Source: JAEUMD01 sp937950105 (GTDB taxonomy: Bacteria > Pseudomonadota > Alphaproteobacteria > Rhizobiales > Hyphomicrobiaceae). Taken from it: a stretch of 64,000 bases of DNA. The DNA lies in NCBI GenBank assembly GCA_036821845.1, contig DAISIT010000005.1, positions 1 to 64,000 on the forward strand, in the 5' to 3' direction. Of the stretch, positions 51,672 to 59,138 are shown one piece after another. The position numbers and the translations under genes were made by a program. Numbering within the stretch: the stretch's first letter is position 1; each line of letters opens with the position of its first letter. Below the pieces are notes generated by a model. That model ran no database searches, had not been told where the DNA came from, and was given only the letters and a program-made list of their open reading frames with translations.

Positions 51672-51968
51672 ATGTCCTCGGATGAGGGAAAAACCAACAC
51701 GGCGGCGGCAGCGACGGCCCAGGCAGGGGCGGCGCCCGCATCGAAGGATCAGAATGTCCAGATGATGGCGAATGTGAACAACGGAGAACTGCAACCGCCC
51801 GAAGGGCCGAGCGGTATGGAGGCGAGCGATGCGCTCGGCCGGCAGTTGAAGAAGGTCTACGGCAAGCTTCTGAGTGAGCCCGTTCCCGATAAGTTCTTCG
51901 AGCTTCTGAAGAAGCTCGATCAGATACCCCCGGGTGGAAAACCGGACAGTGGTTCAAAGGGCACGTAG
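51672..51968 (+). CDS. nepR: anti-sigma factor NepR
   Basis: This 98-residue protein has a disordered Ala/Asn-rich first half and the two-helix NepR core LGRQLKKVYGKLL (55-67) and VPDKFFELLKKLD (71-83). The core holds EcfG inactive and is bound by phosphorylated PhyR under stress. The ATG at 51672 has GGAGG about 9 nt upstream. Its stop codon directly abuts the ecfG start, so the sigma and anti-sigma factors are translated in linked amounts. Confidence 0.93.
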   Translation: MSSDEGKTNTAAAATAQAGAAPASKDQNVQMMANVNNGELQPPEGPSGMEASDALGRQLKKVYGKLLSEPVPDKFFELLKKLDQIPPGGKPDSGSKGT

Positions 51969-52529
51969 ATGACCGTTGCTTCCGAGCAAACACAAGCCGA
52001 GCTTGTGGCTGCCATTCCAAACCTCCGCGCCTTCGCCCTGTCGTTGGCAGGCAACGTGGATCGTGCCGACGATCTCGTGCAGGAGACGCTCGTCAAGGCA
52101 TGGCACAAACTGGATACGTTCCAGGACGGCACCAATCTCAAGGCCTGGCTGTTCACCATCCTGCGCAATGCCTTCTATTCGGACCTGCGCAAGCACCGCC
52201 GCGAAACGCCTGACGTCGATGGCGAACACGCCATGCGTCTCGCATCGCATCCTGAACAGCATGGCCATCTCGACATGCAGGAAATGCTGCAAGCGCTCGA
52301 CAAGCTGCCCGAAGAGCAGCGTGAGGCGGTGCTGCTGGTCGGTGCCGAAGGCTTCGCCTACGAGGAAGCCGCCGAAATTTGCGGCTGCGCTGTCGGCACC
52401 ATCAAGAGCCGCGTCAACCGCGCACGCAACAAGCTCGCCGAGCTGATGCATATCACGCCGGAAGACGACTTCGGCCCCGACCGTCTCGGCGTCACGGTGC
52501 TTGCTGCGGCACAAGGCGCCAAACGCTGA
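51969..52529 (+). CDS. ecfG: ECF sigma factor EcfG (general stress response)
   Basis: This 186-residue ECF sigma factor has region 2 (NLRAFALSLAGNVDRADDLVQETLVKAW, then TNLKAWLFTILRNAFYSDLRK) and region 4 (LDKLPEEQREAVLLVGAEGF, EEAAEICGCAVGTIKSRVNRAR). The sequence and its place behind nepR identify EcfG. It would direct RNA polymerase to GGAAC-N16/17-CGTT promoters, three of which are visible at this locus. The start codon immediately follows the nepR stop. Confidence 0.95.
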   Translation: MTVASEQTQAELVAAIPNLRAFALSLAGNVDRADDLVQETLVKAWHKLDTFQDGTNLKAWLFTILRNAFYSDLRKHRRETPDVDGEHAMRLASHPEQHGHLDMQEMLQALDKLPEEQREAVLLVGAEGFAYEEAAEICGCAVGTIKSRVNRARNKLAELMHITPEDDFGPDRLGVTVLAAAQGAKR

Positions 52530-52602
52530 TCAAGACGCACTGACGATCACGCATCGTCCACGTCCTCGCCCGGCTGATCCTCGACGTGAATTTTTCGAGC
52601 AT

Positions 52603-52627
52603 GGAACCGGGTGGAACCGAGAGCGTT
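52603..52627 (+). promoter_or_regulatory. EcfG-type promoter of dps
   Basis: GGAAC (52603-52607) and CGTT (52624-52627) are separated by 16 bp and lie 71 bp before the dps ATG. Confidence 0.82.
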
Positions 52628-52698
52628 CTCCACCCGTGTTCTGAACCCGGCGCATTCGCCGTGGGCCACGACACCCCACACAATCCGGAGACGCTCTC

Positions 52699-53217
52699 AT
52701 GGCCAAGAGTTCTACCGTCGCCCTGCGCAGCGACAGCCGCACCGATGCCGGCAAGCCCGACACCGGCATTTCCGACGCCGACCGCAAGAAGTTGTCGCAG
52801 AACCTCGGCAAGGTGCTCGGCGATACCTACATGCTGCTGGTCAAGACGCACGTGTATCATTGGAACGTCGTCGGCCCGCTGTTCCTGCCGATCCACGAGC
52901 TGACCGAGCAGCACTATACCGACCTGTTCGCAGCTTCCGACGAGATCGCCGAACGTATTCGCAGCCTCGGCCACACGGCGCCACTGAACTTCAGCGCTTT
53001 CGCAAGCATGACCGAGCTCGACGAGGAGACCAGGAAGCGCAGCGCCGAGGAGATGGTTTCGCAACTGGTGGCCGACCACGAGGAGATGGTGAAGCGTATC
53101 CGCGAAATCACCGCCGATGCCGCCGACATGGAAGACTTCGTGACCCACGACATGCTCAACGCGCGCCTCGCCTTCCACGAGAAAGCGATCTGGATGCTCC
53201 GGGCGATCATCTCCTGA
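52699..53217 (+). CDS. dps: Dps-family DNA-binding ferritin
   Basis: This 172-residue ferritin-like protein would form a 12-mer that oxidises and stores iron with hydrogen peroxide and coats DNA in stressed cells. The inter-subunit ferroxidase residues are H54, H66, D81 and E85 (HWNVVGP, HELTE, DEIAERI), with the exact spacing known for Dps. An N-terminal extension of about 25 residues with Lys and Arg may bind DNA. Its own EcfG promoter places it in the general stress regulon. Confidence 0.94.
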   Translation: MAKSSTVALRSDSRTDAGKPDTGISDADRKKLSQNLGKVLGDTYMLLVKTHVYHWNVVGPLFLPIHELTEQHYTDLFAASDEIAERIRSLGHTAPLNFSAFASMTELDEETRKRSAEEMVSQLVADHEEMVKRIREITADAADMEDFVTHDMLNARLAFHEKAIWMLRAIIS

Positions 53218-53239
53218 CGATCACGCCAAGGCCAAAGAC

Positions 53240-53273
53240 AACGCCCCGCTGCTGCCGAAGCGCGCGGGGCGTT
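53240..53273. terminator. bidirectional terminator between dps and the SDR gene
   Basis: Perfect 10-bp arms AACGCCCCGC (53240-53249) and GCGGGGCGTT (53264-53273) are followed by CTG on the plus strand and by GTC on the minus strand. Confidence 0.75.
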
Positions 53274-53300
53274 CTGCCGTGCCGAGCGAACAGCCCAGCT

Positions 53301-54065
53301 TCAACCGCGGCCCTCGTAAGCCATCTCCGTCGCCTTCACGGTCATGAACAGCACGTTGGCTTCGAGGGGCAGGCTCGCCATGTAGAGCACTGCGCTGGCG
53401 ACGTGACTGACATCCATACGGGGCTCGACCTTGCGCGTGCCGTCGGCCTGCAGGGCACCTTGCCCTTTGGCCATCGGCTCCGTCATTTCGGTCGCCGCGT
53501 TGCCGATGTCGATCTGGCCGCAGGCGATCGAATGACCGCGCCCTTCGAGCGCGATCGACCTGGTGAGCCCGGTGATGGCGTGCTTCGTCGCGGTGTAGGC
53601 GGCCGATAGCGGACGCGGCACATAGGCCGAGATCGAGCCGTTGTTGATGATGCGACCGCCCTTGGGCTCCTGGCGCTTCATCATCCGGATGGCTTCCTGA
53701 CAACAGAGGAACACGCCCGTCAGGTTGACGTCGACGACCTGTTTCCACGTCTCGACCGGCAGTTCCTCGAGCGGCACGGGCGGCGCAAAGATGCCGGCGT
53801 TGTTGAACAGCACGTCGACGCGCCCGAAGGTTTGCGCTGTTGCGACGAACAGCGATTTCACCTCGAACGGGTCGGAGACATCGGTGGCGCGGGCCAGCAT
53901 TTCGCCACCGCCCTTGGTCGCCATCGATTTCGTCTTCTCGAGCTCAGCGAGCCGGCGGCCGGCCAGAACCACGTTGAACCCGTCGCCCTGCAACGCCAGC
54001 GCCACGCTGCGGCCGATGCCCGAGCCGGCGCCCGTGACGACTGCGACCTTGCCTCTGTTCGACAC
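53301..54065 (-). CDS. short-chain dehydrogenase/reductase
   Basis: This 254-residue classical SDR has TGAGSGIG (11-18) for NAD(P) binding, NNAG at 88-91, and catalytic S144, Y157 and K161 (YTATK). A GTG start at 54065 gives the usual MSNRGKVAVVTG beginning, with TGAGG 5 nt upstream. The substrate is unknown; the C-terminal part (LYMASLPLEANVLFMTVKATEMAYEG) is typical of NADP-dependent alcohol/3-oxoacyl reductases that act on small molecules. It is a single-gene unit. Confidence 0.85.
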   Translation of the reverse strand: MSNRGKVAVVTGAGSGIGRSVALALQGDGFNVVLAGRRLAELEKTKSMATKGGGEMLARATDVSDPFEVKSLFVATAQTFGRVDVLFNNAGIFAPPVPLEELPVETWKQVVDVNLTGVFLCCQEAIRMMKRQEPKGGRIINNGSISAYVPRPLSAAYTATKHAITGLTRSIALEGRGHSIACGQIDIGNAATEMTEPMAKGQGALQADGTRKVEPRMDVSHVASAVLYMASLPLEANVLFMTVKATEMAYEGRG

Positions 54066-54225
54066 GAAGACCTCATTCGACTTGTATTCACCGGTCGCGC
54101 CCGCGCGCATCCCTAGCGATCACGCGACCCGCAGGGCGCGCGCTCCATGGCATGCAGGGTAGCAACGCACACCGCCGAGCGCGACCCTCAATCTCGATCC
54201 GTCCCGGCGCCAGGCGACCTAAAGA

Positions 54226-54253
54226 AAACGGGCACCGCAAGGGGTGCCCGTTT
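54226..54253 (-). terminator. Rho-independent terminator of the hbd gene
   Basis: Perfect 11-bp arms AAACGGGCACC (54226-54236) and GGTGCCCGTTT (54243-54253) are followed on the minus strand by TTCTTT. Confidence 0.88.
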
Positions 54254-54285
54254 GATCTGCTCGCATGAGTCGTAAGCCAGCCGGC

Positions 54286-55227
54286 TCAACGTGTCGGCAC
54301 GGGCTTCTCGCCGCGATAGTCGTAGAAGCCGCGCTTGGTCTTGCGGCCGAGCCAGCCGGCCTCGACGTACTTCACCAGCAGCGGACACGGGCGATACTTG
54401 CTGTCAGCGAGGCCCTCGTAGAGCACCTGCATCACCGAGAGACACGTATCGAGGCCGATGAAGTCGGCGAGTTCGAGCGGGCCCATCGGATGGTGCGCGC
54501 CGAGACGCATGGCCTTGTCGATGGACTCGACGGTGCCGACGCCTTCGTACAGCGTGTAGACGGCCTCGTTGATCATCGGCAGCAGGATGCGGTTGACGAT
54601 GAACGCCGGGAAGTCCTCGGAAACGGCGATCTTCTTGCCGAGACTGTCGACGAACGACTTGGCGATGGTGAAAGTGGTGTCGTCCGTGGCGATGCCGCGG
54701 ATCAGCTCCACGAGTTCCATCATCGGCACCGGATTCATGAAGTGCATGCCGATGAAGTGCTCGGGCCGGTCGGTCGAAGCCGCGAGGCGCGTGATGGAGA
54801 TCGACGACGTGTTGGACGCGACCATCGCATCCTTCTTGAGATGCGGGCAGAGCTCGCCGAAGATGCGGCGCTTGAGACCTTCGTCCTCGGTCGCCGCCTC
54901 GATGACGAGGTCGCAATCGCCGAGCGCCTTGAAATCCGGCGCGTACGAAATGCGCGCGATCGACGAGGTCTTGTCGTCCTCGCTGATGAGACCCTTGGCG
55001 ACCTGGCGGCCCATGTTCTTGCCGATCGTTTCGAAGGCGCGATCGACCGCTTCCTTCTTCAGATCGTTCATGGCGACGTCGTAGCCGGCAAGCGCGATGA
55101 CGTGAGCAATGCCGTTACCCATCTGGCCGGCGCCGATGATGCCGATTTTCTTGACGCGCGCGTGGATGGTGCCTTCACCCGCCCCGCCGCTCTTGGTTTT
55201 CTTGGCTGCTTTCACCGCAACATCCAT
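54286..55227 (-). CDS. 3-hydroxybutyryl-CoA dehydrogenase
   Basis: This 313-residue enzyme oxidises (S)-3-hydroxybutyryl-CoA with NAD+. GIIGAGQMGNG (29-39) binds NAD. SNTSSISIT and the HFMNPVPMMELVE segment contain the catalytic region, with the His of MHFMNP and the Glu of ELVEL. The C-terminal dimer domain has NRILLPMINEA and KTKRGFYDY. An N-terminal stretch of about 26 residues, rich in Lys and Gly, precedes the usual start and is retained because its ATG has AAGGA 9 nt upstream. It is just downstream of etfA, 45 bp away, suggesting a shared role in beta-oxidation or butyrate metabolism. Confidence 0.92.
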   Translation of the reverse strand: MDVAVKAAKKTKSGGAGEGTIHARVKKIGIIGAGQMGNGIAHVIALAGYDVAMNDLKKEAVDRAFETIGKNMGRQVAKGLISEDDKTSSIARISYAPDFKALGDCDLVIEAATEDEGLKRRIFGELCPHLKKDAMVASNTSSISITRLAASTDRPEHFIGMHFMNPVPMMELVELIRGIATDDTTFTIAKSFVDSLGKKIAVSEDFPAFIVNRILLPMINEAVYTLYEGVGTVESIDKAMRLGAHHPMGPLELADFIGLDTCLSVMQVLYEGLADSKYRPCPLLVKYVEAGWLGRKTKRGFYDYRGEKPVPTR

Positions 55228-55272
55228 CTTGTGTGGTCCTTCTGTCCCGACCGCCGTGCCCGACTTTTCCTA

Positions 55273-56211
55273 TCAGGACTTACCGAGTTCCTTCGCCAGC
55301 TCGGGCAGGGCCTGGAACAGGTCCGCCACGAGGCCGTAATCAGCCACCTGGAAGATGGGCGCTTCCTCGTCCTTGTTTATTGCAACGATGATTTTGGAGT
55401 CCTTCATGCCGGCGAGATGCTGGATGGCACCGGAAATGCCGACGGCGATGTAGAGCTCGGGAGCGACGACCTTGCCGGTCTGGCCGACCTGCATGTCGTT
55501 GGGAACGAAGCCGGCATCGACGGCAGCGCGCGAGGCGCCGATGGCGGCCCCGAGCTTGTCGGCGACGGGCTCGATGTAGGTCTTGAAGTTGTCGCCGGAG
55601 GCGAGGCCGCGACCGCCGGAAATGATGATGCGCGCCGAAGCCAGTTCGGGGCGATCCGACTTGGTGAGTTCCGCCCCCGCGAACGAGGAGAGGCCCGACG
55701 CGGGCGTGACCGCGACTGCTTCGACCGGCGCATTGCCGCCCTCGGCCGGAGCCGCGAATGCCGCGGTGCGCACGGTGATGACCTTCTTGGCGTCCCTGGC
55801 GCGCACCGTCTGGATGGCATTGCCGGCGTAGATCGGACGCTCGAACGTATCCGCCGACTTGACACCGGTGATGTCGGACACCTGCATCACGTCGAGCGCC
55901 GCCGCGACACGCGGCAGGATGTTCTTGCCCGATGCCGTAGCGGGCGCGAGCACCGCGTCGTACCCGCCCATCAGCGACACGATCAGCGGCGCGACTTCCT
56001 CGGCGAGGGCGTTGCCGAAATGCGGCGCGTCGGCGACAAGCACCTTGGCGACGCCGTCGAGCCTGGCCGCGGCGTCGGCGGCCGGCTTGCAGCCGCTGCC
56101 CGCAACGAGAACGTGAATGTCGCCACCGATCGCTTTCGCAGCGGTGAGTGCCTTTCCGGTCGCTGCATTGAGCGACGCGTTGTCATGCTCGGCGAGAACC
56201 AGAATCGTCAT
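55273..56211 (-). CDS. etfA: electron transfer flavoprotein alpha subunit
   Basis: This 312-residue subunit binds FAD and passes electrons from acyl-CoA and other dehydrogenases to the ETF-quinone oxidoreductase. The N-terminal MTILVLAEHDNASLN and the C-terminal FAD domain (ISGGRGLASGDNF, SRAAVDAGFVPNDMQVGQTG, PELYIAVGISGAIQHLAGM) are complete. Its ATG overlaps the etfB stop by one base. Confidence 0.96.
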   Translation of the reverse strand: MTILVLAEHDNASLNAATGKALTAAKAIGGDIHVLVAGSGCKPAADAAARLDGVAKVLVADAPHFGNALAEEVAPLIVSLMGGYDAVLAPATASGKNILPRVAAALDVMQVSDITGVKSADTFERPIYAGNAIQTVRARDAKKVITVRTAAFAAPAEGGNAPVEAVAVTPASGLSSFAGAELTKSDRPELASARIIISGGRGLASGDNFKTYIEPVADKLGAAIGASRAAVDAGFVPNDMQVGQTGKVVAPELYIAVGISGAIQHLAGMKDSKIIVAINKDEEAPIFQVADYGLVADLFQALPELAKELGKS

Positions 56212-56966
56212 CAGAGCACCCCTGCTTCGCTCTTGAGCTTCGCCACCAGCTCGGCCACGCTGCCGACCTTGATGCCGGCCTGGCGCTTGGCGGGCTCGAC
56301 GGTGCCGAGCACCTCGAGGCGCGGAGTGATGTCGACGCCGTAATCCTCGGGCTTCTTCGTATCGAGCGGCTTCTTCTTCGCCTTCATGATGTTCGGCAGT
56401 GACGGGTAGCGCGGCTCGTTGAGACGCAGGTCCGTGGTGACGATGGCCGGCAGCTTCAGCGACACCGTCTCGAGGCCGCCGTCGACCTCACGCGTCACGG
56501 CGACCGAGCCGTCGGCGACGGCCACCTTGGAGGCGAAGGTGCCCTGGCCCCAGCCGAGCAGAGCGGCGAGCATCTGGCCGACCTGATTGCTGTCGTCGTC
56601 GATCGCCTGCTTGCCGAGGATCACCATCGACGGCTGCTCGGCGGCGACGATCGCCTTGAGGATCTTGGCGACGGCGAGCGGCTCGACAGTCGCACTCTCG
56701 GGCGTTTCGACCAGGATGCCGCGATCAGCGCCGATGGCCTGCGCGGTGCGAATGGTATCCTGCGCCTTCGCCGGGCCGATGGAGACGACCAAGACCTCGG
56801 TGGCGACACCCTTTTCCTTGAGGCGCACCGCTTCCTCGACGGCAATCTCGTCGAAGGGGTTCATCGACATCTTGACGTTGGCCAGCTCGATGCCTGAGCC
56901 GTCGGCCTTGACGCGGATCTTGACGTTGTAGTCCACCACCCGCTTCACCGGCACCAGTATCTTCAT
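56211..56966 (-). CDS. etfB: electron transfer flavoprotein beta subunit
   Basis: This 251-residue partner of EtfA binds AMP. Supporting segments are MKILVPVKRVVDYNVKIRV, NPFDEIAVEEAVRLKE and LGKQAIDDDSNQVGQMLA, with DLRLNEPRYPSLPNIMKAKKKP near the C-terminus. The ATG at 56966 has AGGA just upstream. etfB-etfA-hbd form one transcription unit. Confidence 0.96.
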   Translation of the reverse strand: MKILVPVKRVVDYNVKIRVKADGSGIELANVKMSMNPFDEIAVEEAVRLKEKGVATEVLVVSIGPAKAQDTIRTAQAIGADRGILVETPESATVEPLAVAKILKAIVAAEQPSMVILGKQAIDDDSNQVGQMLAALLGWGQGTFASKVAVADGSVAVTREVDGGLETVSLKLPAIVTTDLRLNEPRYPSLPNIMKAKKKPLDTKKPEDYGVDITPRLEVLGTVEPAKRQAGIKVGSVAELVAKLKSEAGVL

Positions 56967-57322
56967 GTGTCCTGCGATCCCCGAAGACGTTTGCTCTTGT
57001 CGGCATCCGGAAGCGTCGTCATGCCGACGCAATCCGCGAATTATGGTGCTTCCGGCCGGACCGCCCTGACCCGGCCTCGACTTTGCCTCACCCGGAAGGG
57101 GAGCGGCCATTGTGCGCCGCGATGGCAATGCCGGAAAGGCTTGCGCGCCCACCCGCACACCCCGGATTCCTCCGGGCGTACCGGTCTTCGCACATGCGAA
57201 ACGGGAGCCTATGTGCGGCTTTTGCCGGAGTCAATGGAACCCTTCGGCGTGAGCCGGGTTTACCACTGTCGTTCCGGCGCATACGTCCGGCAACGTCTCA
57301 ACTCGATGACGAACAACACTTT
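56967..57322. other. etfB upstream region
   Basis: This 356-bp region has no gene with coding character. It should contain the etf operon promoter. The inverted repeat at 56999-57028 is the clearest structure. Confidence 0.4.
56999..57028 (-). promoter_or_regulatory. inverted repeat upstream of etfB
   Basis: Perfect 8-bp arms GTCGGCAT (56999-57006) and ATGCCGAC (57021-57028), separated by 14 bp, lie 33-62 bp before the etfB start. It could be an operator or a leader hairpin. Confidence 0.35.
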
Positions 57323-58030
57323 TTACCTTCGGGCGATGCGGAGCCCGCGATCGAACAGCGGGACGTCCCGGCGCTTGAAGAACGGCACCAGCACGGCTCC
57401 GGCGACCAGTCCGCCGATGTGCGCCCACCAGGCGACGGCTCCCGGCTCCTGCGCCGATTGAGGCATCAGCACCATGACGATCTGCGTGACGATCCACAGC
57501 CCGAGCACGATCGCCGCGCTGATCTGCATCGGGAATACCTTGAACACGAGCACCCATACGCGAACTCGGGGATGCAACATGAGGTAGGCGGAAATGACGC
57601 CGGCGACGGCGCCACTGGCGCCGATCAGCGGCACCTCGGAGCCTGGTGCGATCACCGCATGGGCGAGTCCGGCAAGCAGGCCGCAGAGCAGATAGAAGAC
57701 GAGGTAGCGGGCGTGGCCCATGGCGTCCTCGACGTTGTCGCCGAACACCCACAGGAACAGCATGTTGCCGCCGATGTGGATGATGTCGCCATGGAAGAAC
57801 ATGTAGGTCAGCAGCGTCAGCCGTTCCGGGATCTGCACGCTCTGCGGAAAGCCGCCCGCCGAGAAGCCGAACAGCTCTCCCGGGATCACGGCAAAGCTCG
57901 CCACGACGTGGTCCGTGCTGCCGGCGAGCGACAGCAGGAAGACGACGACGTTGGCGACTATGAGGCTGACGTTGACGTACTGGTATTTGATCCGCTTCAG
58001 CGGATTGTCGTCTTGCAGCGGCACGAACAC
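57323..58030 (-). CDS. rhomboid family intramembrane serine protease
   Basis: This is a 235-residue membrane protein with six to seven hydrophobic helices. The catalytic dyad is S139 in GASG and H204 in WWAHIGG; HIGGNM (H85, N89) supplies the oxyanion-site residues. It would cleave transmembrane segments of unknown substrates. A GTG at 58030 (VFVPLQDDNPLKRI) matches the family beginning and has GGAGG 11 nt upstream; a GTG at 58039 is the alternative. Confidence 0.9.
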   Translation of the reverse strand: MFVPLQDDNPLKRIKYQYVNVSLIVANVVVFLLSLAGSTDHVVASFAVIPGELFGFSAGGFPQSVQIPERLTLLTYMFFHGDIIHIGGNMLFLWVFGDNVEDAMGHARYLVFYLLCGLLAGLAHAVIAPGSEVPLIGASGAVAGVISAYLMLHPRVRVWVLVFKVFPMQISAAIVLGLWIVTQIVMVLMPQSAQEPGAVAWWAHIGGLVAGAVLVPFFKRRDVPLFDRGLRIARR

Positions 58031-58140
58031 GGGGCGCACGTCCTCCGGTACAGGGATAGCGTTGCCCGCGTCGCAGGCGCGACCGCAACCCTATCATGAC
58101 ACCGGCGGCCTCCGGCAACAGTCAGTCAGCAGCTCAGCGC

Positions 58141-58722
58141 TCAGCGGTTCTGGCCCGGCACCCAGAGAACGTCGCCACGGCCCCGGTCGTTGACGTAGCG
58201 GCCGGCGACGAACAGGAAGTCCGACAGACGGTTGACGAACTGCAGCGCCGGCTCGCTGACCGGCTCGGACGAATCGGCGGCCAGCTCCGAGATCAACCGT
58301 TCGGCTCGGCGCGTCACCGTGCGGGCGATGTGCAGGTGCGCCGCCGCCGGCGTGCCGCCCGGCAGCACGAACGAGCGCAGCGGCTCCAGCTCGGCATTGA
58401 GTTCGTCGATCTCGGCCTCGAGGCGCGTCACCTGCGCCGCGGCGATGCGCAGCGGCTCGTACGGCAGCGTCTCGCCGCGATCCGGCACGCACAGATCGGC
58501 GCCGAGGTCGAACATGTCGTTCTGGATCCTGAGCAGCATCTGGTCGACGCGCGCGAAGTCCGCCGGGATATGCAGGCGGGCGACGCCGATGGTGGCATTG
58601 GCCTCGTCGACGGTGCCATAGGCGGCGATGCGCAAGGCGTGCTTGGCGACGCGCTCGCCGGTTCCGAGCCCGGTCGTACCCTTGTCACCTGTGCGCGTGT
58701 AAATCTTGTTCAGCTTGACCAT
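58141..58722 (-). CDS. cob(I)yrinic acid a,c-diamide adenosyltransferase, PduO type
   Basis: This 193-residue trimeric ATP:corrinoid adenosyltransferase makes adenosylcobalamin. The ATP-binding N-terminus is YTRTGDKGTTGLGTG (8-22). The five-helix bundle contains IQNDMFDLGADLC, FVLPGGTPAAAHLHIARTVTRRAER and the late NRLSDFLFVAGRYVN. It lies 10 bp downstream of the twin-helix gene, a pairing common in rhizobia. Confidence 0.93.
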   Translation of the reverse strand: MVKLNKIYTRTGDKGTTGLGTGERVAKHALRIAAYGTVDEANATIGVARLHIPADFARVDQMLLRIQNDMFDLGADLCVPDRGETLPYEPLRIAAAQVTRLEAEIDELNAELEPLRSFVLPGGTPAAAHLHIARTVTRRAERLISELAADSSEPVSEPALQFVNRLSDFLFVAGRYVNDRGRGDVLWVPGQNR

Positions 58723-58732
58723 GGGACGAGGC

Positions 58733-58924
58733 TCACCGCTTCAGGACCAGCAGATAGACGATGATGAGTACAATGGCGAGCAACTGCAGGCCGACACGCC
58801 AGCGCATGAGCTTCTGGCTGAGATTGGCGCTGCGATTGCGCGACAGGTTCCACAAACCCATGACGAGCACCGCGAGCACGGCGAACACCGCGATCGTAGA
58901 CAGATAATAGAGGCCGACATCCAT
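58733..58924 (-). CDS. twin transmembrane-segment small protein
   Basis: This 63-residue protein has two membrane helices (about 5-25 and 43-61) joined by a short basic loop (NRSANLSQKLMRWRVG). SxKLMRWRV is a hallmark of the twin-transmembrane/HIG1-like proteins found just before the cobalamin adenosyltransferase gene in Hyphomicrobiales. The function is unknown. The ATG at 58924 has AAGGAA about 10 nt upstream. Confidence 0.85.
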   Translation of the reverse strand: MDVGLYYLSTIAVFAVLAVLVMGLWNLSRNRSANLSQKLMRWRVGLQLLAIVLIIVYLLVLKR

Positions 58925-59138
58925 GGTGTCGCAATTCCTTCGGTGACGTGAGATGCGCGCGGCGATCGGGGCAGAGACAGCCGGAACCCGGACGTCCAAA
59001 GCTGAAACCGGAGCGGGTGCTGAACTTACATATCGTGCACGGCAATCGCGAGGTGGCAGGCGCCCGTGGACAGCGGTCGTTCGCCGCAGGAGCACCCGGC
59101 GCCGTTAAGGCTGCTCCCCTAACGAAGTTTAACGTGCC

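Noticed and set aside
57200..57310. Apparent repeat encoding GAYVR...SM twice in the etfB upstream region
   Set aside because: The two DNA segments match poorly and there is no start, ribosome site or coding bias; treated as chance.
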